Made by a program: the position numbers and the translations under genes. Below the pieces are notes generated by a model, which saw only the letters and a list, made by a program, of their open reading frames with translations, did not search any database and was not told the origin of the DNA. This document shows, piece after piece, positions 38,501 through 53,400 of a DNA stretch of 64,000 bases (positions are counted from its first letter, which is position 1; every line of letters starts with the position of its first letter). Source of the DNA: Loxodes magnus. Its lineage: Eukaryota; Ciliophora; Karyorelictea; Loxodida; Loxodidae. The stretch lies in contig CAMPDV010000368.1 in the NCBI GenBank assembly GCA_946699065.1, forward strand, positions 62,001 to 126,000, written 5' to 3'.

Positions 38501-40600
38501 CAATTCTAAGCTTTTACCTAAATATTTTGTTTTTAATGAAGGTATTAATGCCTTCGCCGTGATATCAGCTTTTTTTCAGCTTAAAGTGTATTAAAAAAGT
38601 ATAAAAGTCTCTATGAATACTCGAGTTATGTTTTTTATAATCAATTAAAGAATTAAAATTATACTTTGTGAATTGTATTCTTCCTATCTGTTCTACACTT
38701 AGAATCTTTAGAGAAATTCTTAATTTTAGCTTGACACTTAGTAGATTCAACTTTTCCTTATTATTGAATACTTTATGACCTTTCTTAATCTTACAGTATT
38801 ATTTGGTTCTTAAATATCAGCTTTACCGTGAGACTTTACTATTTATCTTCTACATAAATTTAGTTTTCTTTACAAAGGAAAAGCTAATTCTTCTTTTTTA
38901 GCCTAATTTTTTACTTATTTGAAGCTTACCAATCTAAGCATTTAACCAAAAAAAATCAATTTTTTAAATTAAGTTTTGCTCATTTAGAACTCCAATTAGC
39001 ACAGCAAACTTCTTTGATGATTCCAATTTATATTTATTTAAGTCCAATATTTTAAGTAAAGTTATATCATCATCTTTCAAATCTTAGCATATGTAAATAG
39101 TTTTAGATTCTACTTTATGAGTTCCATTCATATTATAGCAAAATCTAAATTAGCCTAAAAAATTTAGCTGGATCCTTTATCTTTTCTTTTAAAACTATCC
39201 TTCAAATCATTAATTCCAACCTTTTCCTAGATTTTATTATACCACATAAAAGAAGTTTATAACTTAACCAAAAGTTAAATATTCTTAGCAAGATCACTTA
39301 TAAATTCTTAAACTCTCAAGCTATTTTTATCCTCTTTTAGCTAAACTAAATTCTCCTATTTTTGTTTTTATAAATAAATTAATAAAACAAGCTTAAAAAA
39401 GTGACTTAGTATTTAGCTTTAATCTAATTAAAAAAGGTACTAAAAATATATAATTTTAATAATGGTCTAATTATTTAATGTTCAATCATTATTTGTTTTA
39501 AATATCAACTCAGTAAAGAAAATAGTTAGCATTTCTTAGGGTAAGAGTAATAAGTTAATAAAGCATACTAAGTGTATTCTATAAATCATTTCACTAAATG
39601 AAGGTAATATTAACTTACCTCATATAGCATCATTCATAAATCCTTATAGGTACCTTTAAGTTAATTTAATAATTAGAATCATCAAAAGATTGGGAATTTG
39701 AATTAAAGCTAAAAAATTTAAATTTTATCAAAAATTGTAGCATTAAAGTATAGTGTGGACTGTTGATGAGTAAAAGAATCTAATCTATTTGTAAGGCTAA
39801 AATCTTTTTTAGGAAATACTACTGTTTGAAATGGAAAAATGCTTTCGATCTTAATATTCCCAAAAAAATTGAAGAAGTAATAGGATATTTTTATTTAAAG
39901 GATGACCTATATGTTGCAAATCAGTAATATGAAACAAAACCTTGATTTTCGATTTAAGTTTAAGAAAATCTAATTGATACTAAGTAAATAAGCAGCAGGG
40001 AAATAAAAAGTTCTTAATAGTATATTAGGATTTCTTGAATATGATAAGAGATTAATAGAAGAAAACCACAAGATAAAGTAAAACCTGCATAAGTATATTT
40101 AGTTAAGCTTGACACTATTAGTCGCATAAATAATAGAGTTAGATTTTCTCTGAAGGACAGCTAAATGAAAATTACCAAACACTATCAAGTTAATTAATGT
40201 CTATAGTAAAATTTCTTATAATTAGTACATTCAATTAAAGTCCAGATAGAATATTAGAGATATGATTAAGCTATAAAAATTCCGTTCTAAGAATGAATAA
40301 GGCTTTCAATATTTCAGCACTATATAGCTAAGCAATTTTTTAAGTACAAAATAGGAATTGATTCAGACCCATGAATGAGATGAATTCAAAAATACAAAAT
40401 TATTTAATACTAAGTGCAGTTTATTTCATAGTTAAAGGAAAAACGTTATCAAGCCAGTGTAAGGAACTCTAAAGTAATTAAAAATTAAAATGTGCCTCTA
40501 AGCAAATTGAAGATACATAAAATGAACAACATTTAAAATTTAATTCTAATGTGATAAAGCAAGAAATAAAATAATTATATCTCACTAATTACAAATGTGA
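35501..40600. other. long AT-rich stretch, no supported gene
   Basis: Several frames between 36.6 and 38.7 kb read like protein (for example KNSEESFIWSRWQNFYQ, and LPKYFVFNEGINAFAV near 38.5 kb). Competing frames and strands look equally good and no family motif is complete, so I annotate no gene. A composition or homology test with the right code could change this. Confidence 0.35.
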
Positions 40601-40629
40601 AGGGATAAGAAAGTTAGCTTATATAAAAA

Positions 40630-42600
40630 TTATAATTAGCTTGAAAAGAAATAACTAGCTAGTTATGAATTTAAGAAGTAATCATTTGAAAATTTAACGT
40701 AAATAGTTAGCTAAGCTTTATAAAGCTTTACATTTAGCCAGCATTTTACATTAAGCTTTTGAATTGTGAATAAGACTGAAAGTAAAAACATCTGTAAATA
40801 TTCTAATAAGATTTTTAAGAAAAGAAAAGAGAAGTTTTTGAGTTTGTTACAATATAAGTAGTGGCAATTAAATAATTCTTCTTAGCTACTCAAAGTAAAT
40901 GATAATATCAATTTAGAGTAATTAATGTTAAAACTAGGTTTTACAAAAATACTTATGATTTATAAAAATTTGAATTAGCTTTATACAAATTATCTAAATA
41001 ATTATTTAGAATTACTTTTATAGATCTGAAGAGCATCCTTAAGTGTTTTTAAGAAGCATTAATAACTCTATAATTTCGTGAAGTCGTTTAAAAAAGTATG
41101 AATTATTTACAATATTTACGGACTTTAGCATAGTACAAATTGCTATATAGCTTATGTTGAAGAAAAGCTGAAAAGGAATTTTGAATGAAGAGAGATTAAT
41201 ACCAAGATCTAATGAAATTAAAAGGTTTACTTTTTGTATGATCATGTAAGACAAAGCAAACATGTGCTAAATGTGTGATTTTGCTAAAAAATTGAAATTA
41301 TAGATTAAATGTTGAGCATTACCAATATAGATTGACTTAACCAAGTTGATTAAAGAAATTTTTTTAACCTATTTCTGAAAGCAACTTTGTGAGTTAAAGA
41401 TCGGATTTTCGATAAACATGATTAATCATTTAAATATTAATTGTTCCTTTTTTAATGATTTGAGTAATCAACCCCATATATCGGTGAGACTCTCTATTGA
41501 TAAGCATTCATCTATTATTATCTCTTTATATAACTTTATTAAAAGCCTAGGAAATAATTAAAATAGCTAAATTGTAAGATTAGTAAAAAGTATTTTATTA
41601 GAGAGTTGATAAGAGTCAAACTAAAATAGATCTATAAAAAACATTATAATCCTTTTAAATGTTTCCAGTAATATCAACCTTAAATTTATCTTCTTTTATA
41701 TAATATCCTATAAAATTCTACTTTATTAACTTATTAGAGCTAAATTAAATTATTTATAATGAATTAAAGAGACTACGAGCTAATTATTATTTACTTAATA
41801 CAATAATGTAATCTAAATCTATTAAAGAACAATTATATGAAGAAATATTTAAGTTTCAGTAATAAAGTATAAACCAAAAGTATAATTAGATCTTAGGTAT
41901 TCTAAAACCTTAAATTTTTCAGTTACACGTTTATACTATTTTTATCTCACCACTGACTATTATTTAAATTGGTGCTTCTATTTCTTAATATTTTATATTA
42001 GTTAACATTGTTAGCATATTAAAAAGGAACTATATATTTTTAAAAAACTGCAAGAATTTTACTATTCTTATTATTGACCAAATTGTATAAACTTTTGGCT
42101 ATCTAAAGCAAGACATTTATGTTTTATCTTGTTACTATAATGTTAAAGCAATTTCTTAAATAGATCTTTTTATCTCTAAACTTAGAGAATTAATTTTAAT
42201 AGTTATAAAACACTTTTTTATTTCAACTTTTATCAATTTCAGATATGTTTAACATCTTTTAATAGACTCAAATTTTTATGGCTTTATTAGAAGAGGATTC
42301 ACTACAATTTAAACTATTATAGCAAGTTTTCTTTTTCCTTTTTTAATTTAATAGATATAAAATATTTGCTTCGAATCAAATTTTTCATGTAAAAGTAAAA
42401 CTCATAGCTTTAGAAAAACGCTATGATTGCGACACCTTAAAATTATTTTCTTTTTATGAAAATTCTTCATGCTAAAATTCATCTATTTTCTCAAAGTTCA
42501 CTTGGTGCTTATGATTGAACTTTAAAATAACGAGGATTTTTAAGATAAAAATGATATTATTTTTTAAAAGAATTGAATAACTTGTTAACTAGCAATTCCA
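40630..42600 (+). repeat. dispersed protein-coding repeat B, copy 1
   Basis: This copy aligns in the same orientation with 61990-63540. Peptides shared by the two, in different phases because of indels, are: VNDNINLEQLMLKLG versus VNDNIKLEQFILKLG; NTYDLQKFE versus NTYISLKFE; FIDLK in both; IISWSRLKKY versus IILWNPFKKY, with Trp encoded by TGA in both; and LFVWSCKTKQTCAKC versus TFVQPCKNQTCAKC, where the one-codon difference is an in-frame indel. Protein-level conservation shows that the source coded for a protein with a short Cys motif (C-x5/6-C-x2-C). Frameshifts show both copies are relics. The family is not recognised. The similarity continues to 42.5 kb around AGAAAAACGCTATGATTGCG. Confidence 0.7.
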
Positions 42601-45600
42601 AATCAAAATGAAAGTATCAGATTTTAAACTTATATAGCTTCTCGATTTACTATAAAGATAATTTTTAGATGTAAAGCATTATCCTTTAAAAATAATGACA
42701 TTTTTGATAAATTTATTTAGATTTTATCTGGTTTATTTTAAAGAATGTCTTTTAGTACCATATAAATGAATTAAAGACAATGATTAAACTTATTAAAGCT
42801 ATATTACAGGCTCTTTTTAAATCTTCTATCATCCTAAATTTCCAACCTTTTATTGACTTTATTATTTATAAGTTCAGCTAAATTTATTATAGCTATCTAA
42901 CTTTTTATAGATAAGCTTATTTCTTTCTTTGTGCTATCATATTTTAAGTTCCTTTTTTCACATTCACTAACTAAAATTTAGCCTTTGCATAATCCTATAG
43001 TTTTTAGATTCTTTAATATTAAAATTAAATTTATAAATAATTTAAGATTTAAAAATATCCAAGCTGATGTTATATCTTAGCTTACTACATCACTTTAAAA
43101 TCTTAAATTTTAAAAGCGTTTAGGATTAATACATTAGCGCTATTAAAAGTAAGAGAAGAAGGTACAGTATTAATATAAGAGTTTCCTAAAGCTTGCTAAA
43201 GAACTAAGCTTGTAAATTATCATTCATAGTAGTTTCACTTAAAGGAAAAATATCCATTTGATATTATAGATTTAGATTTAGCATTCTTAGGATAAAATAG
43301 TAAACAATTTCTAAAACTGCAAGATTGCTCAAAAGTTATTTAAAAGCTTAATTAATCTCATCGAAGATATTTAATATGCTTCTTTAGTAGAGTATAATAC
43401 AGCTAATGGAAAATTAATAGTCCTTTCGCTGAAATCAAGTTTTATAGTTAAAATTTATTTATATTTAGTATCTTAATAATTACATTGCAAAGAATAATTG
43501 AATGGATAATAAATAAATATGCTATAGTAAACTTATTAAAAGGTAAATTTAAGAATTCTAATTTGATATATAAAATAAAAGCTTATTAAACGATTTTTAA
43601 TAAGAAAATATGCATTAACTAAGTAAAAACTAAAAAGAGTGGTAATAATATTCAAAGAGCTATTTATAATTTTGAAAAGATATTAAAGATATCTTAGATC
43701 TTGAAATAGTATAAAAAAGGGTTAAATAATTACTATATAAGTTAATCTCTTATAAATCATTTGGAGTTAATAGCATGAAATCTAATCTAAGCATCTCAAA
43801 TTTTTATTTTAATAATTGGGGTATATTTTAAGTGCTATACTTTTGATTTAGCTATTATAAGCATTAATATTGCTTACTAATATTAAAAGTTTAATTATAG
43901 CTTCCTAGGAAAATTAAGTGATAATGATAGAGTTTATCTGATTATCATTCATTTTTTAGGATATGATTGTCAATGGATTTGGATTTCCTGTATATAAATA
44001 TTTAGAAGAAAGGACCGCTATTCGCTATGGAAATATATCAGCTAAGCTGAGTATAATTGTAGAATGAAATACAGGTTGAACTAAAGCAGTTTTGCTAAAT
44101 AGAATTTAAAGCTATTTTGTGTTTTAGTAGATGAATTGACTAAGAAATCTTTTAGCCTTTTTTTAAATCTTAGTCTAGAAATAATTGATAAAGAATCTTG
44201 GAATAAACCGTGCTTTTTTGTTCATAAAATTAGATTACTAAAAGAAGGATATTTTAAAGAAAATAACCCTTAAGCTTTAACTAACTAATAAGAATAATAA
44301 CTTCAAATAAGAAGGGAAAGTCGAAATTATTAATATTTCTAATCTAGTTTATATACCAAAAAAATAAATTGCAGAGAAGAAATTTAGTTATCTGAGAAAT
44401 TGCTGACTAGCTTAACATTCTATTAAATAAAAACTAACTTACTACATTAATTGTTACTGTTATCCAAACCCTCTACTTGTATATTCTCCTAGCTGATTAA
44501 ATCAAGAATGATATATTGAAGAATAGTTATTAAGATTACTTATGCTTTATATTCTAATAATTATAATTCTATTTATTATTAATTATGCAAGATTAGATCA
44601 TATCTTTATTAATATTTCATATCTTTGTTATGAGGTATCAAGTTTCTTATGCTAGATAGATTTATTAATTAAATTAAAATAATTAATGCTTTGAATTTAA
44701 AATTTAAAAGGAATCTTAAAATAAAGAAGAAAATTAGATGCTAGCTTAACAAATTAATAAGAAGAAAGCAATCTTAAATGTGATATTCAGTAAAAAACAA
44801 CTTTTTTTTCTTTAGTTTTACTGCTCGTAGGGGGAGGAAATGTATGATATATGTAAGTCGCAAGATATTAGTCAAATTTAAATTAATCTATTATCGAGTG
44901 ATTGCTTATAAGGAACTATTATTACAAGGATAATAAAAGATCGTATAAAGATTTAGTAGTAAACTTACTCAAATAAATCGAGTAAAGAAAGCTTTGCACT
45001 TCAGGAATATTTATGGTTTGTTATTATAATATTATATTTAATTTAAAAAAGCTGCCTTTTGATTTAATAGCATTATCAGTTACTTAAATAAAATTATTAA
45101 TGATACTATTAATTTATCTAGTACCTCATTGCTAAAATTGCTTATACTTGCATATAGTTTAAATTATTAAGAAATTTTATTAGTTAAATATTAATAGCAT
45201 TGATTATATATTAGCCCTAAAAGCTTATAATAGTTATGCTAAATAAACAGGAAAAAGGAGAATTATTAGAATATTCTAAATAGAAATATATCTTTCTAGT
45301 TTACTTCTTATTAGCTATATTAGCTTTATCTATACTTTTAATAGCTAGTATCTATAATTGCTAAAGTATGGTCTTTATCTTATTTCTTTCATACAATTTT
45401 TGGTAAAGGTTAATTTAAGACTATTAGATTAAACTAATCTAGCTTAATAAATCTTAAGCTTATTATTAAATTGAAGTTTATAATTAAATCAGATTACTTC
45501 TAATATGCTTAATACCTTAGTTACATATAGGCTAGATATAACTTTTAGAATCTTCTTGGTTATTATTATTTTATGTGTCTTAACTTTAATTTGATTAATT

Positions 45601-45650
45601 ATAAGTATAAGTACTAAAATAGAACCTTTTATGCAAACTATTATAAAGAA
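42601..45650. other. AT-rich stretch, nothing supported
   Basis: No recognised motif or repeat. Confidence 0.4.
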
Positions 45651-47120
45651 ACCTTAGAATCAAAGAGAAATTATCAAAGATAAGTAAATCAAAATATGAC
45701 TGATAAATGTAATGCTTATGTAGCTTAAGCAATACAAAATTGAAATCCAGCATTTGAACTACTAAAAATTGGAAATAGTAATAAAGCTCTTAGAAAAGTA
45801 ATCGAAATTAGAAAATTAAAAACTATCTACAAAAAGATGCTTAAAATTACAATGATATGAGTAGTTCAAATCTGCTCTGGAAAGAAGATTGAAACTTAGC
45901 TAGATTTTACTAAAGTTAATTTAAAAATAAAATCAATAACTAAGCAAGGCAAAGGGAAAGTTACTTATTTAATATTAATGAGCTAGATTTAAAAAATAGT
46001 AGAAGCTTAATAAAATTGTTGTCTCTCTTTGTAGTTATTGATAGAAAATTAAACAAACAGGTATTATTAGTAAATTTTTATTAAGAGATTAATAATCTAA
46101 ATCTTAGAAATCAAAATAACTTATAAAATCTGAAATTTATTTTAGAATCTTACAGGCTTGATAAAGTTCTGAAAAATAAGAGTGTTGAAATGCAGGTTCG
46201 AGCATGAATAGGAGTTTTTATCGCTCAAATTTAAAGATCAAACTTAGTCGGAGATTTAAAAATTTAAAGTGCTATGACTTTAGGATGTAAAGTAATTTCT
46301 GAAGAAGAACTTCAGTTGAAGTTGAGAGGAATTTATTTTAGAGAAGGCAAAATTATATGTGGCTAAGGAATATATTGTTTTGGGGCTAAAATTTAAACGC
46401 ATGTTGTACTGAATTAGCATTAAAATAGACAAAAGAAATTGGCAATTCATTAGTAGAGAAGCCAAAAAAGTAAGAGAACGGAAAAAGAAAAGCAAACATC
46501 AAAATATAGCAAAAATTAAGAAAAATATTCTTAAAAAAATAAAGCTGAGATAAAGTGCTCAAAACTAAAAGAAATTAAAACTTATCTTAAAGCAAAAGGA
46601 TTAGAACTTATTAACTCCAGGAAAAAAAGCCTTTCAAAATTTTAAAAAGAACTATAAAAGTAAAGTATAAGATAAGAAAAAAGGCTCTTAAAATAAAATA
46701 AACTAAGCTTTATAAGGATAATAGAAATTGAAGAAAAAAGCTTAGCATTTTTCACAATCAACTTAAGCGAAGAGAAAATAATAATAATTATCCAATAAAA
46801 ATAAGGTTGCAACTACAGGGAACTTAGTCAGATCGAAATTATTAAAAAAATTATTGCTAAAGTAGAAATATAATCCAACTCTAGATAAAAGGATAGAATA
46901 ATTATAATTTATAATATTCTATAGAAAGTTTGCTACATTAGTAGTAAATGAATAAAATGCAGATTATCTGAGAATAAAGAAAGAGTGCTAGATGAAAGAT
47001 ATGAAAGAAATAAAATAAAAGAAAACTAACTTTTGATACTTAATTTATTTTTATATTCTGGGGAGTATAGAAAAGCAAATAAAGTTCGCAGTCAAAAGAA
47101 AAGCGAATGCAACTACGTTT
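45651..47120 (+). other. purine-rich coding-like region, frame unresolved
   Basis: The plus strand is strongly purine-rich, which in AT-rich genomes usually marks a sense strand. Two frames give attractive but unrelated proteins: LKLRGIYFREGKIICGQGI in one, and REAKKVRERKKKSKHQNIAK with LLTPGKKAFQNFKK in the other. I recognise neither and cannot choose. It could be a Lys/Glu-rich protein gene or a transposon relic. Confidence 0.3.
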
Positions 47121-50100
47121 CAAGTAAAGCAAACAATTACGATTTAACTTAATTTTTTCTTATTGCTATTTTCAAAGATATACTAACTTATTTAGAAATC
47201 ATAAGCACTCTAAATCACAAAACTATAGAAGGTAATTTTAAAATTTTAAACTATTTAGAAAAACAAAGCTTATTATTAAAAAGGAACTTAGCAAAGGATT
47301 ATATTAAAATAGCTTTTATTTCTATAACTAGATAATATATTTTTCATTAATGATTATTATTAGTTCAACAAGCTTTAATTATTTATTGATAATCTTAAAG
47401 TTAAAATCTTTAATTACCTATATAATTAGCTATTATTAAAGCAAGTTTCATTTATTATTATTTCCTGTATCTTCATTTGAAGAATTTTTTATAGATTTAG
47501 ATATAGGATATTGAAGATTTCAATTCAACTACTAAAAAGCATTTTTTTATTAAATTGAGCAAATTTTATTTAAGTATTAAAGAAGCGAATAAAGCGCTAT
47601 TTCTCAAGTAATCCAAAATGAAATCTATAAAGGTAGAATTAATGAAGGTACCTTTAGAAAGAAGTGTAAAAATATAAGATATAAAGAAAGATATTCTAGA
47701 GTTAATACACTTATAAATCACTTTTTAATTCGTTTAGTTGAGACATAATATATAAATATATTCGTTCTATTTGAAAGTTTAGATAGCAACTTATTAACTT
47801 TTTAGTAGTTATTATTTTGATTTATCTCTTAAAAACTAAATTATAATAATAGCTTTGTAATCAGATAAGTAATGTTAATCAATTGCTATTAAATTAATTT
47901 TAATTTATAAATATTAAAAATTATTAGATTCATTTAAGATATTAAAGATATCAATAATGATTTTATTGTTATTAAATATCTTCAAACTATTTGTATATAC
48001 AACCTTATATTATTAAAGCTTCTGCTAAATGTAATAGATTATTCTCAATTAACAAATCTTTATATTATTATTGCTAAGCGTTTATTAAAAGTGCACTAAT
48101 GTCTTTATTTTTAATTATAGAGATCTTTAACTTATAAAAATTTAACTTTTTTAAGTATCTTTCTATAGATATTTTATTAATAATCTACCTAAGAAATTTA
48201 ATCTTAGTACTTATAGATATATAGCTTTTCCTTTAAATTAATATTAATTAAACTTCCTAATCATATTTTAAGATTTTAGGATTAAAGCAATAAAGGTTGA
48301 ATAATAGTTAAATGCGTTTATTTATTCAAATTGTCTCTAGCAAACCTTAAATAAGATGATTCTATATGCTTAGATAGATTATCATATTTTAACTTTATAT
48401 TTCTCCAGCTTTTTCAGTTATAATTCTTATTACCTTCTATTAATTTATCTAAAACTAAGATAATTAAATAGTTTCTTTAGTTTGTCTTAAAGCTTTTAAT
48501 TTATTAAAACTATTTAATCAATATAAAGAACTAGCTGTACTAATGAGTTAGTTATAGATTATATAATACAATTAATTTAATTTATATATGCCTAATAGCT
48601 TTATATATCTATTAAAGTTTAGTTTAATAATACATTAACTTCATTAGAGAAACTAGAGAAATATTAGTCTTTTCTTTAACTATTTAAAACTAGTACTAGT
48701 ACAATTAGTAAATTTTAATCTCGTTTCTTCATTTCTCAAAAAGTAAGTAACTATTAATTATACGATTTTTCTATTATTAATTATTTAATTAAGACTCCTA
48801 TGCTTCATACCAATTTTTGTGTTTTTTAGCTCTATTTTTCTATCTTAAAATATCAAATTTAAGTGCATACTTATAATTATTCTTCTTAAAATTGTGGTTT
48901 ATTAAGGATATAGAATATTAAGATCTGCTAGTAGTATTTTAATTTTAACTTATATTCATGGAAAATCAAACAAAAGTGGCTCAACGTTAATCTATTATTA
49001 CTATTATTATTTACTTATAATAAGGTTTTTTAAATAAAAGCTCTTGCTTTCTTCTTGCATATATTACTATAGTTTTTTAATTCGAGCTTATTAATAAAAC
49101 TTTTAATAAAATTAACTAAACAATATTAAGTCTGAAGATAATAATTTTATTAGTTTTGGTGTATTTAATAAACCCTTTAATAAAAAACATTGGATTGACA
49201 ATAAAAATTTCATAAAACTTGATCATTCATAATTGAAATTTTAAACTCTTAACTAAAATGATTTATAATACGGAAATATTAATATAATTTTAACTTAACC
49301 TGTTTTCATCATTCCTTAGAATTAATAAAAACTCTAATTTAAACTTTGCATTGGAGTTATTAATATTTTTAGTTTTTGAAATGTTTAAATAATAAAATTA
49401 TTTTTTATAAGGTAGACTTTGATTTATAAGTAATTGTTATAATTATAAGCTTTTATTAATTAGTTTCGTTTACTTTTAAGTTATTTGTAATATTTTTTAT
49501 CACTGCTTTTTTACTTATACTTTTCGCTTTTTATTTTGTTGTTTCTTGTTAGTTAACTATTTACTCGTTTCCCTTGTTAGTTCTTATATGTTAGGTATGT
49601 AAATGTTTTCCTCTTTTAGCAAAGAACTTTAAATAATTTATTTGATACTAAAATATCAAAATTAAATTATATAAGAATTAGATTATTCTATCTCTTTTAA
49701 AGCCAGCTTTAAAAGGTTGTAAGATACTTAATCTTATTAAGAATTATGTGATATAAAAATGCTCTAAATTAGTTTTTGTCTTAATTTCTTTATAAATTAA
49801 ATATTTTACACCAATCTAATTTATTATAATTTTCTATATAGAAGTGCCTGCAAACTTATACATCTCTTCTTATTTTAATCTCTGGCTTTTCTATTTTAAA
49901 AACTAAATAAGAAGCTTTTCTTTGATTATGTAATAAGATAGTAACTAGCTAAATGAAATTCTTTAATTTTCATTTAAGTTGCTATAGATATAATGCTTTA
50001 CATTTCTTTTGTAGCTCAGAGATATTTAGCTAATGTTAAAGTTTAATGAAATCAAAATGATATAATATAACTATTTACTCTTTTAAAAATAAATCAAAAA

Positions 50101-50300
50101 AATATATGATTGTATTAAGTTGAAAATTCAAAAAGGTGTGAAGGGGTGCACGTGGCAAACTTGATAAACTAAAATTGTAATAATAAATCTATTTGATCCA
50201 AAAGAAATAAAAATATAAATGTTTTAAAAGATAGAATCTCATAGTAACTGAAATAAATTAACTGACCAGCAAGTAAAACCATTTAAGTTTGTTCTTTTTA
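47121..50300. other. AT-rich stretch, nothing supported
   Basis: No motif found. It presumably contains the promoter side of the GTPase-SecA gene. Confidence 0.4.
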
Positions 50301-50436
50301 TTTTTCATCCCTTTATTTACTAAATTAATTTATTGAAGCGCTTATAAAATATAATATTAAATTTATTATTAATATACTGAAGAAATTCGAAGATTACTTT
50401 ATAAAAATATTATTTATAAATATTACAGTGTATTTG

Positions 50437-53400
50437 ATGTTTGAGTCTTATGAAGAATGTTCTATTTTATTAATATAACAGATCATAATTTATTTATAAT
50501 GGCATTGCAAAGTTAAAATTTAAATAGCTTTTTTAAATAAATTGCTAGCTTTATTTAATAACATCATAATATTTACGTATTCTTCAAATTTTTTCATCTA
50601 TTAAATCTTAATATCGTCGTTTATTGAAGTTTATGATAAATTAAACGAAATAATTTCTAATAAATTCTGTAAATTAAATGCTTCTAAATAAATGATTATC
50701 TAAGCTCCTTTAAAATGGGCTAATAGAGATGCTTCCAATTTAAGGTTGGTAAAGCCTATCTCTATACCTTTAATCATCTCAAATTAAAGCTTTTCGAGCT
50801 AGTTTTGAGGAATAGAAACTCTAAAAATGGAGATTGCGTAAGAAAAGAATTTATCAGGGAATGAAAAAGCAATTTATAAATCCTTAAAATCAAAAATGCT
50901 TGACTTAGAACATTCTTAAGACCACAAAGAGTGTGACATAAATGAAAATCAGAAATTAAACAAATTGCAAAAAAATTCTTATTAATAGGAAGATTTGCTA
51001 TTTTTTGAGAGAATTACGTCACAATAAAGCAAATCTAAGATATTTTAGAATTTATAAATTAACAAAAAAATTCCTTAAAGCACCAGTTTTTAAATCAATA
51101 AAACAGGAAATAAAGTCTAAATAAATTAAATCATTTACTTTTTCTAAAGCCAAAAGCTTTTAGGAGGAGGATAATCTGCTTCTAAATAAAAAGAGATAGA
51201 CAAAAATGAATAATGAGAAGAGGAACTAACAAAAGAAGAAAAAGAAAACATTTAGCATAAATTATTTGAGTAATGAGCTTCTTAATTAAAAAAGAAATAG
51301 AAAATATAATTAGCTATTCATACTAAAATTCTAAAGCCTATGCCTTTTATACTGTGTTAGATATTTTAAAATTATTTTAGTGAAAACGTAATAAATTAGA
51401 TAAGAGAAAACTAGTATATAAATCTTTCTTAATTCTGCTCGTATATGACAGATTTCCTTCTTAACACTGAAGTAGAGTAAGAAAAATAAAACGCTGATTA
51501 ATAAAATCTTTTAGAATTTTTAATCTAAGATGATATTTAAGATCTCTATATTGATGCAATTAAAGAAAACTTTCCAGGAAATTGCTTAGAAATAAGATCG
51601 ATCGAAGAAATTTATAAATGTACCATTGTAATAAAAACAAAGTGAGATAAATGAGTAAATAGTCTTGGAGAGGATTATGATTTAAATATATAAGATGTAA
51701 TTAAAATACAAGAGGTAAAGCCTGGATACTTTGATGTCTGACATGAAGAAACATTAGGAAATTAAAAAAAATAATAGAACAATTCAGTAATCAGCGTAAT
51801 ATAGGAAATGGCCCAAAAGATAGAATAATTTAAATTAACTTAGTTAGCTTTATTATCTGAATCTGATATAAGATATGAAACAGCAAATTTTATAAAAAAA
51901 TAAAAAAATAAAGAAATTTAACTTTAGCTTTACTTCTGATGAACTTAATACCCTAAACTGATTCCGGAAGTAATGAAAGAAGAATTTAAGCTATTTAAAA
52001 TAAACAAGCAGAAAGTCTAAAATTAAATAAAGAGCCAGACTAAATCTTAGGAAATTACTGAAGAAGATATTAATAAACTAAAAGAATACATAGATTAGGG
52101 AAGACAAATGGCTTTTAAAGCAAGAAAATAAGATTTAGTTGTATTTTTAGGAAACACTGGAGTTGGTAAAAGTACTTATATAAATTATCTCCATGGATGT
52201 TCCTTTGAAATATAAAAATAAAACAATCAAAATGTTGCTGAAGTATCTTCTACAGGAAAAAAATCGATTGTAGAGCTTGGTCATGGAAACATTTCAAAAA
52301 CATTATTTCCTGAAGTGGTGAGTGACGAAAATTTTACATATTGCGATTGTCCCGGATTTTTTGATAATAGAGGTGTTCATATTGATATTGCTAATTCTGT
52401 AAACATAGTATAAACTTTTAGTTAAGCTAAAAGCATTCGAATAATTTTACTAATTAGCTATTATAGTCTTCTAGCTGACCGTTAAAATTTAATAAAAGAA
52501 TTTTTTAAATAAATTGAGTTTTTATTTGGGTCAGCTTCAACTGCAAGATAATATTAATCTTAAATTCTACTAGGAATTACCTAAGTTCCTTCTAATTCCG
52601 CAAATTTACCAATTGATCCTAACTTAGATTCAATTAAAGAATTTTTACGTACAAATGCATGCTAAGCAGGCAATGATATTCTTGAATATTTTTTAGATTC
52701 TGTATTTATTTTTAATTTATTTGGAGAAAGTCTACAAGGAGAGCTCAGCAGAAGCGAGTAGATTTAAAAAATAAAAGGGATGCAATCTATTCAAAGCACA
52801 TAAAATATATTTAAACCCCCTTTGAGTAAAGATGGATAAAAATTTCTTTTATAAATAGGGAATTTGTTTAGAAATCGTATAGATAATTGAATTAAAAAAC
52901 AGAAGTATAGTCTACTAAAAAAGGATTTATGCTTATTAGAGTAACTTCACATCATTGAAATGGAAGAAATTAAATAATTGCACTAAGAAAAGATTAAAGA
53001 AACTATGTAAAAAGTAGATGAATGTTTAAAAAATTTCTCTGAATTTCTTTCAAATAAATAGTTCTTTAAAGCTAAAATCTATTTTAATTTGCTTAGTGAA
53101 CTTTAAGAAGCTTAAGTGCCCTAATTAGAAGACTTCATTAATAAGAAATACACCCAAATGGCAACTTAATTGAACGAAATTTTGTAGAAATATAAAGCTT
53201 AAATAGAAAAATAAATTTAATTAAATGAGACTATGGATGCTATTTTTACACTTTAAAGTCTTATGTATTTAGAATAAGCATTCTTGGATAAAATAAGTGA
53301 TATAAAAGTGCAAGTAGAGCAAATTATATTTAAAGCAAAATAATAATAGGAAAGCATAATAAAGTAATGAATCAATCAAAAGGATCCAACAGAGGTAACA

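Noticed and set aside
38480-38570. Possible M48 peptidase motif (FVFNEGINAFAV)
   Set aside because: No HExxH motif follows in any frame I could connect, so the short NAFA match is likely chance.
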